Source: Blasia pusilla (Eukaryota > Marchantiophyta > Marchantiopsida > Blasiales). Taken from it: a DNA stretch of 64,000 bases. Position 1 is the first letter of the stretch; the number at the start of each line of letters is the position of its first letter. The translations under genes were made by a program, and so were the position numbers. The stretch covers positions 50,964,001-51,028,000 of the forward strand of contig CM114271.1 in NCBI GenBank assembly GCA_050084515.1. The letters run 5' to 3'. Below the pieces are notes generated by a model that searched no databases, was not told where the DNA came from, and saw only the letters and a program-made list of their open reading frames with translations. Shown here piece by piece: positions 38,465 to 49,340 of the stretch.

Positions 38465-40742
38465 GATGCGAAACGTAGTACACTACAAGCCCTACAACTG
38501 AGGCAAATTCACATTCAAGACCTAGGTCGACGGTAGTGGCAGATTTGACAGCAACAAGGAATTTGAACGCTTATGTGCTCCCCTGCAAGAATTGCAAATG
38601 CTGGTAAGGAACTTGATCTGTGTGAGCCATATTTCTACATTAGGAAGACATATTCATACCTACATCAAATATTTCGCTTTCTCTGGTCAGTTGGATCTGA
38701 GTGGAGATATCCTCTAAATATGCCTTGTATTTGTGCATCAGAGATAGGTGGTCAGCCCACTGGTAAACATATCATGAGACGGAGTCTGAATGACTATTTA
38801 CCTTGTGTCTGTGCTCAAAGAAGTTCCACACGATGTACAATAGGCGACACGATGGTTCTGTATGGACGCCTGGAAGAGAACAAAGACAGAAAACGTTCAG
38901 TTTTTCTTCTCACTAAAATAATTCATGACAGGGCAGCACAACCAAGATTTGCATCATGCGCCCTACATTACTTGGGCAACTGAAAGTATTCATTCAAACA
39001 CGATTAAGTCGATATATACCTCACAACCGCATGTTCAGTAACCAGTTCAAACAAAGTTTGTATACTGCAAATAGATTCAAATATATTTCCATTGCCTGAA
39101 AATTTGCCACACGTTGTACAATAGGCGACACGATGGAGTTGTATGAACACCTGGAAAAATACAGAAACACCAACCTGGTAATTGTCGAACAAAGTCAGAA
39201 AGAGGAGAGTAGAGAAGAGAACGGGCTCCTTAATTTAGTTCAACCTTTTCACTGAAACTTGGTCTTCGTAGACCGCTGCACATTCCCTCTATCATGCTCG
39301 AGATTTATGACCGTCATCGTCATGACGACAACGGCTGAGGTGATGTGCAAAGCGAAGTCGTGAAGTACAGAGAAATTCGAAGAAACGAAGTTTCTCCCGC
39401 CTTGCTTCATTTACGGTTTCTAAGGAACTTTAGGTCCGACACTTTGGACCTAAGGTTCGATGTCCGACCTAAAGTATCACTACTTATCTTTGGATCTCCT
39501 TATGCTCACTCTACCACAAATGGCATCGGCTAGTAAGTTGAGGAATTGGTCATGTTTGTGCTATGATATATCTGAACAGAAATGGCTACAATTGAGGTTT
39601 GTAATTCATGCCATGTTTATCATGCATAGATCAATACTTTAGAGCAGAACTAGAATGCAGCGTGCGTGCATTGGAATGAACTTGTTAATGACAGACCTAA
39701 TCATCATGACTGCAGCCTGTGCATGCCTTTCCCTGACGTCAGGGACAAGCAACGTAGAATTAGAAATAAAGCAAATTGAAGTAAAGCTTCTTAGATGCAG
39801 TTGCTATACATAGATCTGGACTTCCTGATTGTTGCTCAGGAAAGGTTTTCCCTGAAGATGCCAGGGACCAGCCAAGTAGAAGTTCGATGTTTCAGTGTTC
39901 ATCTTGTTGAACACCTCACAAACAGTGTTCCAAGTCCATGGATATGTACTAGGCCATGTTCGGAAAAACAGAAACATCAACAAATCAAACAAGTGCACCC
40001 CTAAGGTAAAGTGTTGTAACATATCATGACCAATCATGAATTTGGAGTCTTTTTCTTCTGTTCAGTTGACTACTGGATAGGAGTGGGAGGAAAGAGTGAA
40101 AGTACTCATTTTCCCCAAAGAATAAATGGCAACCCAACGATAAGTAGGTTTTGTAGACAAGATCAAGAAAAAGAACAATCATCTGATGCAAATGGAAATC
40201 GATGTAAGCCAGAGAGACTTGGCCGATTGTTCCAGAAATCGATGTAAGCCAGACTGATTGTTCTTACAATGAAAACAGTGAAATGCATAGTATTGCTGGT
40301 ATGTTAGGTGTTGTACCAAACAATTTTGGGTTTGTAAACGCACATCAAAATCTCACCCATGCTAAGATAGAGCGACACGACGACGACCACCGTCCTATAC
40401 TCATGTTCATCGGGGAGAAGACGAAGGCACAAAGTGGAGAAAATTTGACTTTCAAAAGACTATCCAGGCAGCAAAAAACGAGGTCACCTACGGTCTTTTG
40501 AACGGAAAGTGGACACCGATAATGAAATCTTGCCGATAATTACGGTAATATCACATCGCTCCAAATGTATATCAGTCGCTTATCAAAAAAGGAAGCAGTT
40601 AATCCACTTTGTGTAATCTACCATCTTCCTACTCTAATGTACTCAGGTAACAAGCCGCTTGGAGGCGGGGATATTGTCTCCAACTTACACTCCAAATTAT
40701 CCCGTAGGAACCGTTCAATGCTCAAAAGTACATTTCCTTATA
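38465..40742. other. MULE A right internal non-coding region
   Basis: Upstream flank of the minus-strand second gene. It holds two copies of a ~50-bp phrase (ACAATAGGCGACACGATGG at about 38838 and 39117). The second copy of the 66-bp direct repeat is at 39896-39961. No supported frame was found. Confidence 0.5.
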
Positions 40743-40771
40743 CGCATGGCCGCGGCTATCTATGGCTTTCG
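40743..40771 (-). repeat. Internal copy of a MULE terminal repeat
   Basis: CGCATGGCCGCGGCTATCTA followed by TGGCTTTCG is an exact match to the outermost right terminal repeat (42100-42128), but about 1.4 kb inside it. The following phrase, GTACCGAACAATTTTGGGTT, nearly repeats sequence at about 40313. This points to a nested or rearranged element end. Confidence 0.85.
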
Positions 40772-40822
40772 TGCTGTACCGAACAATTTTGGGTTTGTGC
40801 TGAAGTTCATCCTGTGTATAAC

Positions 40823-41034
40823 AGTAAGCTTGAGAGGCAGAAGGAGGATGAAGATGAAGACAACAACAATGGTACCACAAAGAAATACAAACTTAGCATC
40901 AAGAAGAGAGGACTTCTTTCTGAAGCTCGAGCAGCTACTACAGCGGATTTGGACATGCAGTTGCTCAGTCCCCTTCAGCAGCAGCGTATGAAGTATAAGC
41001 AAAGAAAACGGACCCTTCAGGGTCGGGAAGAGAG
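40823..41034 (+). other. Exon-like coding block inside MULE A (possible captured gene fragment)
   Basis: An open stretch preceded by an AG acceptor (GTATAACAG) and followed by a good donor (GT at 41035, GTAAGT). It reads roughly LERQKEDEDEDNNNGTTKKY, then SIKKRGLLSEARAATTADLD and PLQQQRMKYKQRKRTLQG. It is highly charged and looks like an ordinary host exon. I could not name the source gene. MULEs are known to pick up host gene fragments, so capture is a reasonable but unproven reading. Confidence 0.4.
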
Positions 41035-41399
41035 TGTAAGTCATGCATGTCTTTGAGTTTCTGAAAGGAGTTGACATTGGAGATATGTCGGTGTATTTCC
41101 TTCTCGGAGATGAAAGGATGAGGGTGCAAGCTTGTCCAAAAAACTCTGAAAACTCGACTCTACAAACTCGACAAATATGCCCACAAAACTCTGCAAATTC
41201 GATCTCACAGTGGCTTCATTTCTCTTCGATTGAATGACTGAGCGGCTGATCAAAGAAAAGAGGAGAAGAAAAGAGAATAGAAGAGAAACACCAACCTCAT
41301 AGGCCCGGAAGGCGATTTGTGGCAGAAAGAAAGCTCTCTAGGCGGATTTGTGGCAGGCCGAAACGAAGCTCTCAAGGCGGATATGCAGATTTGTGGCAG

Positions 41400-41800
41400 G
41401 CCAAATCGAAGCTCTCCGAAGTGATAGCGCACACAGCGAAGAAGTGGTAGGCCGAATTGAAGCTCTCCGAAGTGATAGTGCCAATTCCGAAGTGATAGCG
41501 CACACAGCGAAGAAGTGGCAGGCCGAATTGAAGCTCTCCGAAGTGATAGTGCCAATTCCGAAGTGATAGCGCACACAGCGAAGACCGAAAAGCCTCAGCA
41601 AACCGAAAAGACGCACCATACCGAAATAACGCAGCAGATTGGCGGCAGCATAAACAAAGCTCTCAAGGCGGATTTGCGTATTTGCGGCAGGCTGGGACGA
41701 AGCCCTCAAGTCGATCGTTGGGACCGAAAAGACGCAGCAGACCGAAAAAATGCAGCAGACCGAAAACACACAGCAGACCAAAAAACGCAGCAGACTAGGT
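41400..41800. repeat. 71-bp tandem repeat plus short CAGCAGACCGAAAA repeats
   Basis: The 71-bp units (41454-41524 and 41525-41588, plus a partial unit before) contain GAAGCTCTCCGAAGTGATAG. Between about 41735 and 41795, units of CAGCAGACCGAAAA recur four times. This is the right subterminal region of MULE A. Confidence 0.85.
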
Positions 41801-41865
41801 TTCGGGTTTCGGAGTTCGGAGGTGAGGGTTCCGTCTGCTCCACCCCGCCGTCCGCTCCGCCCCGC

Positions 41866-41997
41866 CGTCCGTCCGTCCATCCGTGAGCTCATCCGTCCAT
41901 CCGTCCAACCGTCCGTCCGTCCATCCGTCCGCCCATCCGTCCGTCCGTCCGTCCTTCCGTCCTTCCCTCCGTCCGTCCACCCGTCCGTCCTCCGTCG
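41866..41997 (-). repeat. GTCC/ATCC minisatellite, right end of MULE A
   Basis: A tetranucleotide tract, the reverse-complement type of the left-end GGAC/GGAT tract, placed just inside the right terminal repeat. Confidence 0.92.
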
Positions 41998-42016
41998 GAC
42001 TCCGTCCGCTCAACCG

Positions 42017-42128
42017 AACCGCTGTCCGTTGCCGGTATTACCGACCCTAATCCCCTGCCGAACCGCCTGCGCCTAAGGCCTAATCTACGCGGCCTTAAAC
42101 GCATGGCCGCGGCTATCTATGGCTTTCG
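42017..42128 (-). repeat. MULE A right terminal inverted repeat
   Basis: Reverse complement of the left terminal repeat, ending GGCTATCTATGGCTTTCG at 42128 and followed by the target-site copy TTGTAGAG. Confidence 0.92.
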
Positions 42129-42841
42129 TTGTAGAGCGATAACACATGATTATTTACTTCAAGTTTTTATAGCTAGTTGTGACCCCAATGATAGGAACAC
42201 TAGTAAGGTCATGTAAGATCCCTTATTGACGAAGGCCATAGTTAGCCCCGGCTTTGCATTGAAGGCCGCATAGACTTGCGGCTTCTCCTAGCCGCTTCGG
42301 TTCGGGACCCAAACAGGCGGACATGGGGGAGCGGTACGGAAATCGGGTGGGGGAGTGGCTGCAGCAACCGACAGATGGAGACGATAACCAATGGACGAGG
42401 ACGGAGACGGACATGGATGGAATCGCCTAGGAAACGGACGGGGAGGGAGAGAGACTTCGCCTTCACTTTCGCCCATCGCATCCTTGCATCGGCTTCCGCC
42501 CTTCGTGTCTTCGCGTCCACTTTCGCCCTCTCCTCCCAACGAGCACCTCCCGAGTCCGCTTCGTTCGACTTTGCTTTCCTCACCTACTCATCGTATATTC
42601 GTTCGCATCGGCTTTTGTTGTGTTGCTACGCCTTTGGCATGTCCCCCCAATTTTGCTCGTTGCTTTTGGCTTTGCACTATTGCTTATTGTTGACACGCCT
42701 TTGCAAGTTTGATTTACCTTTGCCTCCACCTTTGCCCTCTCTCCCCAAGTTTGGTAGTTTCTTTTGCCTCATGCTCGTGGGTCGCATTTTCCTTTGCTTT
42801 GTTGCGATCGCGCTGCAGTTTGATTTGCCTTTGCTTTGTTG

Positions 42842-43152
42842 AGGTTATTGAGTTTGGGGATCGGTTGTAGTATTGTGCGGTTGTTTCGGCCTTGGCTGTG
42901 TACTGATGTGCTAATTGTGCGCCTTTGCTTTCTTCCCCTTGCAGCCCGACTCGCCTTTGCTGATGCGATTTAGATCTCTTTTCTTTCTGCAGTTCTTGAG
43001 TTTGGGGATCGGTTGTACTATTGTGAGGTTGCTTTGGCCTTTGTTGTGCATTGATGTGGTGCTTTTGTGCCTTTGCTAGTGCCGCACCTTTGCTTGCTTC
43101 CCCTAGCTTGCAACCCAACTCGCCTTTGCTGATGCGCTTTAGATCTGTCATG
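42842..43152. repeat. ~160-bp tandem duplication in MULE B
   Basis: Two units share TTGAGTTTGGGGATCGGTTG, then GCCTTTGCT..., AACTCGCCTTTGCTGATGCG-type phrases and TTTAGATCT in order (about 42850-42975 and 43010-43150). Confidence 0.8.
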
Positions 43153-44081
43153 GAGCTCCTACTACTTTGATGTGCTCGGTTACCTGTGTTTGTCGTGCCC
43201 TCGCTCTCTATGTTGCCTCTGGTCCTTTGGTTTGCCTTCACCGTGCACCCTATGTTGGTTGATTAACCTTTTCCAAAGCTGCTTCGCTATGCCTCGAGCT
43301 CTGCCCTTTGTTATATGTTAAGACTTCGAGAAGCCTATCTCGAGCTCGTCGTTGGGAGCGCTTCACTCTTTGCCTCGAGCTCTACCCAAGGCACCTTTGC
43401 TGCCTTCGTTGTTTGGCTTCCCTTTGCCTCCGCCTATGTTGTGCTCCTTTTGCCCCTTCGCCGTGCCGAGGTCATCGAGATTGTGGTGATGTTAAACCTT
43501 TTTCTCCGGTGATCCCAAAGGAATCAACGGTAGGAGGAGCTTTTTGTCATGGACGTGTTCTTCATTCACATATTTCCGCCTTTTGGGTGGATTTGGGTGT
43601 TTTTCGACGAATTGTTTCATTTTTGTGAAATTGTGGTAGGTCGCTCATGCTTGTGCATTTAGGGTTTAGGGCGATATCTCCATCTTCTACAATTAAAATT
43701 GTTCTTGCTTGTGAAATTACTCGGGTTTGTTCCGCTACTTTGGTTTTGTGCCTGTCTACTTTTGTTTTGTGCTTGTTTTGTTGCCTCGATGCTACTGATC
43801 TATGAATTCCCGCACCTCTGCTTGATTTGAAAACCGTGTGATATCCGCATTCTTCTGGGTTTTCTCAGACCTGAAGAATCCCTACTTTTTGACTTTTACA
43901 TATCAACCAACATCGTGCATGAGCTCGTTGAAGGTACATTTTCCCATAGGATATATGCAACATGTCTATCCAGCCAAAATTCCTAGATTCTTGCGGGTTG
44001 CAAACAATAGAAATAAGTGTTAAGAAATCAAAGAACGTTATAAGTTTCCTATTAGGGAACCAGTGATCTGTTGAAACATGG
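43153..44081. other. MULE B internal non-coding DNA
   Basis: Pyrimidine-biased sequence with no supported gene. It includes two adjacent telomere-like TTTAGGG units at about 43659-43672, too short to mean more than a telo-box-like motif. Confidence 0.4.
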
Positions 44082-45340
44082 GTGAGCCCCATTATTCACA
44101 ACAAATCCTGTGCAGACTTTTACTTAGCTGACATAGTTTACAAGCACTCCCATTCTCATTCCTCTTCATACTTGGAAGATTGGATAATCTTGGGATTTCC
44201 TTTGGAAACCTACAAGTGTTTAGAAGAGGCATCGAGGAACACGACATTCAACGTGGGATTTTCTCCAAAAGCACACTTGGTTGGAAAGCATGTTCGGTTA
44301 GACTCCTACTACCAAAAGAAGGGATTGACCAAATTTAAAGTTGTGGGAAACCACGGAGGGAAGATGACTGCCAAGAGAATTGAGAATAAAAAATGTTTGA
44401 TGGAGACAACACATGTACAACAGAACATGGTATCCAAGATTGTATGTACCCGATTCAAGAGAAGATTGTCCACCTAGGATGATAAGGACTTTATTCCCTA
44501 GGCTATCGGGATGACCTCGAAAAGCATATACCTAATTGACTAGATTGATATTGATGTCAAGGCGACCATGCGAAACGATTCTTCTCTAGATTTGTCTGAA
44601 GTACTTAGTTCCATGTCCCTTCCAAATTTAGCTAAAGATAAGTACACTATCATTTTTTTTGAATTTTGGGATGAATTCTTGAAGACGATATCAATTTACT
44701 CCAATTTAATTACTACTATTGTAATTCAATGATATGGCTAACAGAAATACAATTTTGTCATATTCAATGTGTGCAAGCAACAAGGGCTCTTCAACAACTT
44801 GACTTGCATAGGAATCTATGTGTAGAAAAGTAGGATGGATATATTTAGGTAGGCAACATGTTAATGTTCAAAGTTTGTCTTTGCATTGCAATGGTTGCTC
44901 TATATTTGCGGCATGTGCTTGCAATTTAATGTGAAGGTAAATAATCTTTGATCCCTTGTATTCTTGTTTATGTCCTTGAACAGGCCCCATTGAAAAAAGG
45001 AGAGGTGGGCAGACTTCATATTGCAGTGTAGAGTGTAAACATATTTTCTACATTCATGGGCAAGAGTCCCATCCCTCATGACAAACCAGCCTTACAAACC
45101 TCCTTCTGGTGAGACCTTCTAGAGTGGATATATTACTGCTACTCTGAGGAACACAAGCAATTTGTATGCTTGTGTTCCAAGTGCATTGAATTTTTTTGAT
45201 TGTCGGAAATGTTCAATGCCCATATTGCAACCCATTGGTTGAGGCTTGTGTCGGGAGCATCACAAACTACTAGAAAGAAGAAGCCTGAAGCAGATGCTCA
45301 ACATGAAGAAGAGGACGAAAAAGATGAGGGTATCCCGGTT
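44082..45340 (+). pseudogene. Fragment of the second MULE gene (MULE B copy)
   Basis: The first block (44082-44455) parallels MULE A's first exon: SPIIHNKSCADFYLADIVY, EDWIILGFPLETYKC and FSPKAHLVGKHV. A second block (about 45060-45335) reads SEEHKQFVCLCSKCIEFF, a TGA stop at about 45198, then FNAHIATHWLR, so the C2H2 finger ligands persist. A donor equivalent to MULE A's GTAAG has become ATAAG near 44628. Stops and the lost donor mark it as a pseudogene. Confidence 0.75.
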
Positions 45341-45348
45341 CTATGTCC

Positions 45349-45351
<3 letters not shown>

Positions 45352-45401
<50 letters not shown>
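45352..45401. repeat. CT dinucleotide microsatellite
   Basis: An uninterrupted CT run of about 50 bp in the MULE B gene remnant. Confidence 0.95.
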
Positions 45402-45402
<1 letters not shown>

Positions 45403-45464
45403 AACCTAGACCCCAAGAAGACCCGTAAAGCAGGCCAAATCTTGGACGAAAAAGGTTCAAGAGA

Positions 45465-46011
45465 TTGTGCAAGCTTCCAAGCTCCCAGGTAGGGCCTCAA
45501 TTGTGGGAGCAAGATGAGAAAGCATTCATGGATACCATAACCAAAGCAGTGGGCAAACGCTCACAACAGAACAACATGGAGGAAGCCATGAAAATTTCTG
45601 ACCTCTCTCTCTTGACGGTATATCCCGAGAAGGCAGAACTAAAGAACTATTTGCGGGGAACCCCTTGCTTGGGAACCCGGCTCAAGTTCAAGTTCAGAAC
45701 GGGAGCAATCCCCTTGAACCATAAGAAAAGCAGGATGGGAACATAACTAAACTCTTGCGCCTTGTGTAACGATGGGGATGAAACCTCTAGTCATTACTTG
45801 GTCTCTCGCCAAAATTCACAACTCACAGAGCAAGAGCTTATCCGATATTCTTTGAAAGTGGTAGCACCAAAATTGTTCAACACATTCAATAGGTTTGATT
45901 CATTGCCCAAAGCTGCTGCACTGGTAAGTAATGTCTATTGGGGATCCCAATCAGGTAAAGTAGATGGTGTGGTGAAAAGTTTCTTGGCTGAGGCTGACAC
46001 TTGGAAGCTCC
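45465..46011 (+). pseudogene. Non-LTR retrotransposon-like zinc-binding remnant
   Basis: The frame reads LKNYLRGTPCLGTRLKFKFR, then a stop (TAA at about 45744), then CALCNDGDETSSHYL. A basic LGTRLKFKFRTG-type block followed by Cys-x2-Cys...His is typical of the region after reverse transcriptase in some LINE-like elements (zf-RVT type). No reverse transcriptase core is present. The gypsy element E1 begins immediately after it, so E1 probably inserted here. Confidence 0.45.
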
Positions 46012-46355
46012 TGTCATGACCATACGGATTATGTCGTAGAGTATAGTGTGCTAGTAGAGGCCATACCTTATGTAGGGCCGTAGTATTTAGGTAGAGATGC
46101 GGTTTCATACATAGGGTTGGGGGTTACTCAGTTGAGGGTGACTTTTCCAGTAGGGCCCGCTCTTAGGTTGGAGTATATAGTATGGAGTGCACTCAAAGAA
46201 CAATTAGTTCTTTGAGTTGAGCCTGTTGCGTTGGGAGTTAGCCTTGGTAGTGAGTAGAGCTCTTGGCTATGGTGGTTCCCGCAAGCTTCGACCTAGATTC
46301 TCCCATCGTGGAGTGGGTTTGGCTTGATTGTATGTGATTCTATACGTGTTTTATG
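46012..46355 (+). repeat. E1 5' LTR
   Basis: Starts TGTCATGACCATACGGATTA. It matches 55141-55487 along its length with mostly transition differences. The terminal CA seen in the 3' copy is altered here, and the shared phrase TTCACGGATTTCA just beyond blurs the exact end. Confidence 0.88.
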
Positions 46356-47749
46356 AAATTCACGGATTTCACACAAAGAACTAGGGTAGATCGATGGTAG
46401 CTTTGTTTGTGGATCAGTAGGATCTGGTTAGGGCTGATTGTGTACTCAGCTATGGATTTTCGTGGCTTGTGGCCTATGTTGGAGGTGGGAATCTGGTGCG
46501 TGGTTGGTTAGGAAAGAAGCGCCTTGCTGAGAGCTTTCCAACGCGCTTTAGATTGCTGGATTTCGTCAAGGGAGTTGGAAGTTATCAAGGATTGAAGATT
46601 ATGGTTTGTGTTCGACGATTTTTATGATGTGGAGAGCTTGGAGTGCGGAAGCTGTGTTGAAGTTCATCCAGATCGGGTAAGAGGTTCCTGTTGCTACTTG
46701 TATTGTGATCTCATGTGAAATTATCTTCTCAAGTGTGTGGAGCGTTGCGGATTTCTGGGTGCATGAATCTGGGCGGAAGCGTTGTCGGATTTGCGATTCT
46801 TGAGGTGTATGGACAACAATTTTGTATGATTTTTAGATCGTAGTACAAAGCTCAATTTAGCTGATTTTTTGTGGAGAGATAGCTATGGTGGTGAATTGAA
46901 TTTTGGTTGAAATAGATTCAATTTTGGTCAAGGATTTGTGGAGTAATTGTTGATCAAAATTTTGCGGGTGGCGAACGGGGCATGTCTTGAGCATTTCTCG
47001 TCGTTTTGAGGCTTCGAGGCAACTCGTGGTAGCTCGGGGCGAGTGGGCGTGAGAGGCAGAGTAAGGAGCAAGGAGCAAGCTTGCTTGCTTGGGCGTGAGG
47101 CAGTTTTTGCAGGATTTGTGATTTGAGTGTTGCATAACTAATCATCCATCTTTGGGCTATTCTGCCTGGAAGACGCTTAACTTCTGAGTTCTTAACTATG
47201 CCAGTGTACACACTGGTGTAGCTCATTTGGTGTTATTCAGAGATGTGTTAGGCGCTTTATGCATCTCAAGTTTTTGGTTGATGAACCTCTAGCGCATAGT
47301 ACGGTGTAGCCTCTCCATGGAAGTGATATTTTCAGGTGCTGCGAGTCCGACTAGCACGTCATCGACCCGCGACCGAGTAGCTATTGCATTAGAATTGTGT
47401 GGTGGATTCTGTGGATTCAAGGGGCGCCACATTTCGTGGATTGTGTTACCTTGATTTCCATTTGCGATTGGAGGGTTGTCGTTGGACTTCCTGTGTTTGG
47501 ATCCCCTCCATCGTTGCTTCTTGCTTGCGCGCCCATTGTTAGGGTTGACGCTGATTTCTAGAGTAGTGTTACTCCTCTGTGCTACCGGTAGTGAGGCAGG
47601 AGTGATGACTAGTAGACCGTGGGAGGCTTCTTGTGGTGTTGACAGGTTAGGTTGCCTACACCATAGCTAGTAGAGCTAGAATAGTACAGCGACATCAATG
47701 TCACTTGGTTACTTAGTGGTGGTAATTTGGTGGTGGTGCGGCATCGGCG
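46356..47749 (+). other. E1 leader between LTR and gag
   Basis: 1.4 kb without a conserved frame. Leaders of this length are common in plant gypsy elements. No primer-binding site could be recognised at its left end. Confidence 0.55.
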
Positions 47750-49340
47750 TTGGTCATCACGGAACTGTCTGGTGGTCTGGTTGGGGACCGTGGTACGGAA
47801 AGTGGTGGTTTCACACGGAGTGGATTGAGGTATCGGCTACCTTTTCCACTTCCGACGGTTGATGAAGAGGGGGACGAGGGTGTTCCAAACACCGAGTCTT
47901 CTACGTTGTTATCGAGTGTTGCAGCTCCATTGATTTGGGACATGGACGGGATATATGGGGCCATGAAGGGCCCACGACAATACTCGGATGCAGTGGGCAC
48001 CATTGAGTTGGAGAACTTCATACAGGAGTTTGATACGTGGTGTGATATGCAGATGTTGCGGAACGCCACGTTGTTTACACCCTTCTTGGCTTGGAAGGGG
48101 TTGTTTCAGCACTTGGAGGGACCATCCATGGATGATTACCATGAGTTTAGGAAGGACCATGTTGCTGAGATTGAGGCGTGGAGATAATATTGGTCTCCAG
48201 GCTATGTGTCTATCACCCATGGTGGTATTGGTAGTAGTGCTCCTACTATGCCAGCCAGCCCGACGTTGAGTGGTACGAGTACGAGCCGGAGTGGGGGTAC
48301 CAGTGGAGGTACCCATGGAGGTACTAGTGGGGGTTCTAGTGGAGGTACTAGTGCCCCACCATCGTTCAGCCCGGTTGCAGAGTTCTTCAAGAGGTTGAAG
48401 AAGAACTATCAGGGAGTGAAGACAGAGAAGTTGAGGAGTCTCCAGGAATTTGAGCGAAAGACTGGTGAGAGTCTTCGTGAGGCATACACTCGTATGCGAC
48501 GCTTGATTTCACTTACCCATGGTGTGACTAAGGCTCAGGCAGTCCAGTTTTGGTATGGGATCTTGGACAGAGAGTTGCGCCGCAGGGTACGTGATACTAC
48601 TCTTATGAGTGATGATTCACCCACATTGACCCATGTGTTTGCTCTATCTGAGAAGATTGAGCTTAACATGGTGAAGGAGAGAGTGGTGACATCCGCATTC
48701 AATAGGGATACAACTACTACTTCTCGTGTTCAGCAGCCCATCTCATAGTCTCGTAGTAGTGGTGGTGGTAGTAGTAGTGGGAGTCGTGGGGGGTACACAC
48801 GACCTCAATCAAGTCCTAGAGGGACACTTGCGCAGAGACCATTGCCTTCATTTGCTGCCACGTAGCAAGGACAGTTATGTTGGATATGTGGAGGTGATCA
48901 TGTTAGGAAGTTTTGTCCCCAAGAGGATGGGAGATGGACTCTGGAGGATGGGCCTCAATCGGTCCCAACTCAGTGTGATCATTGCGGGAGACCAGGTCAT
49001 CCTCGAGAGCGTTGCTTTGATCTTCATCCAGAGTTGAGATCAGGCCGCGGCCGTGGTGGAGTAGCTCCGAGAGGCCGAGGTGGTAGAGGTGGTAGGGGTG
49101 GTAGAGGTGGACCAGTGGTTGGAGAGCCTACGGTGGCTCTCCAACCACTCTCCCTACCACTACAACAGAGTCAGCTATGGCTACCAGGATTGAGCAGTTG
49201 GAGCAAAAGTTGGCTACTATGGCTGATATTTAGCATAGATCATATTCAGGAGCAGCGGCTTCCACCTCTTATGGAGGGGATGATCTCTCTTATATGGCAA
49301 GTGCAGCACAGGTTGAGGCATCAGCTGCAGTTATGAGAGG
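47750..49340 (+). pseudogene. E1 gag (capsid and zinc knuckles), decayed
   Basis: The first frame (47750-48187) holds RYRLPFPLPTVDEEG and DTWCDMQMLRNATLF. A Gly/Ser/Thr-rich linker and the conserved gag block (RSLQEFERKTGESLREAYTR, QFWYGILDRELRRRVRD) follow at 48206-48748. Two nucleic-acid-binding knuckles come next: CWICGGDHVRKFC (C-x2-C-x3-H-x4-C) and CDHCGRPGHPRERC (C-x2-C-x4-H-x4-C), at about 48880-49020. A Gly/Arg-rich tail (RGRGGRGGRGG) ends the region. Stops at 48185 (TAA), 48746 (TAG) and about 48863 (TAG) interrupt one frame, and a frameshift occurs in the tail. The gag would package element RNA. Confidence 0.82.

Larger units (their letters stand above)
28164..42136. mobile_element. 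Complete 14-kb Mutator-like element (MULE A) with target duplication
   Basis: The element spans 28172-42128 and is flanked by the 8-bp direct repeat TTGTAGAG at 28164-28171 and 42129-42136. The ends are inverted repeats beginning CGAAAGCCATAGATAGCCGC, alike over about 110 bp at roughly 90% by eye. Inward of each end lies a GGAC/GGAT minisatellite, in opposite orientation at the two sides. Inside are a decayed SWIM-finger transposase (plus) and a second multi-exon gene (minus), transcribed toward each other. Mutator-superfamily elements typically make 8-10 bp target duplications, and maize MuDR likewise has two convergent genes. Several premature stops show that this copy is no longer autonomous, though its ends look well kept. 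Confidence 0.88.
42230..45410 (+). mobile_element. Partial second Mutator-like element (MULE B), inverted relative to MULE A
   Basis: The left end, CGAAGGCCATAGTTAGCC then CATTGAAGGCCGCATAGAC, is a diverged version of the MULE A terminal repeat. From 44082 it carries the homologue of MULE A's second gene, reading away from this end, just as in MULE A that gene reads away from the right end. It is thus a head-to-head partner separated from MULE A by about 100 bp. The distal part, including any transposase, is missing; a LINE-like remnant and the gypsy element E1 follow. Confidence 0.7.

Noticed and set aside
43659-43672. Interstitial telomere sequence
   Set aside because: Only two TTTAGGG units, too short to distinguish from chance or a telo-box.
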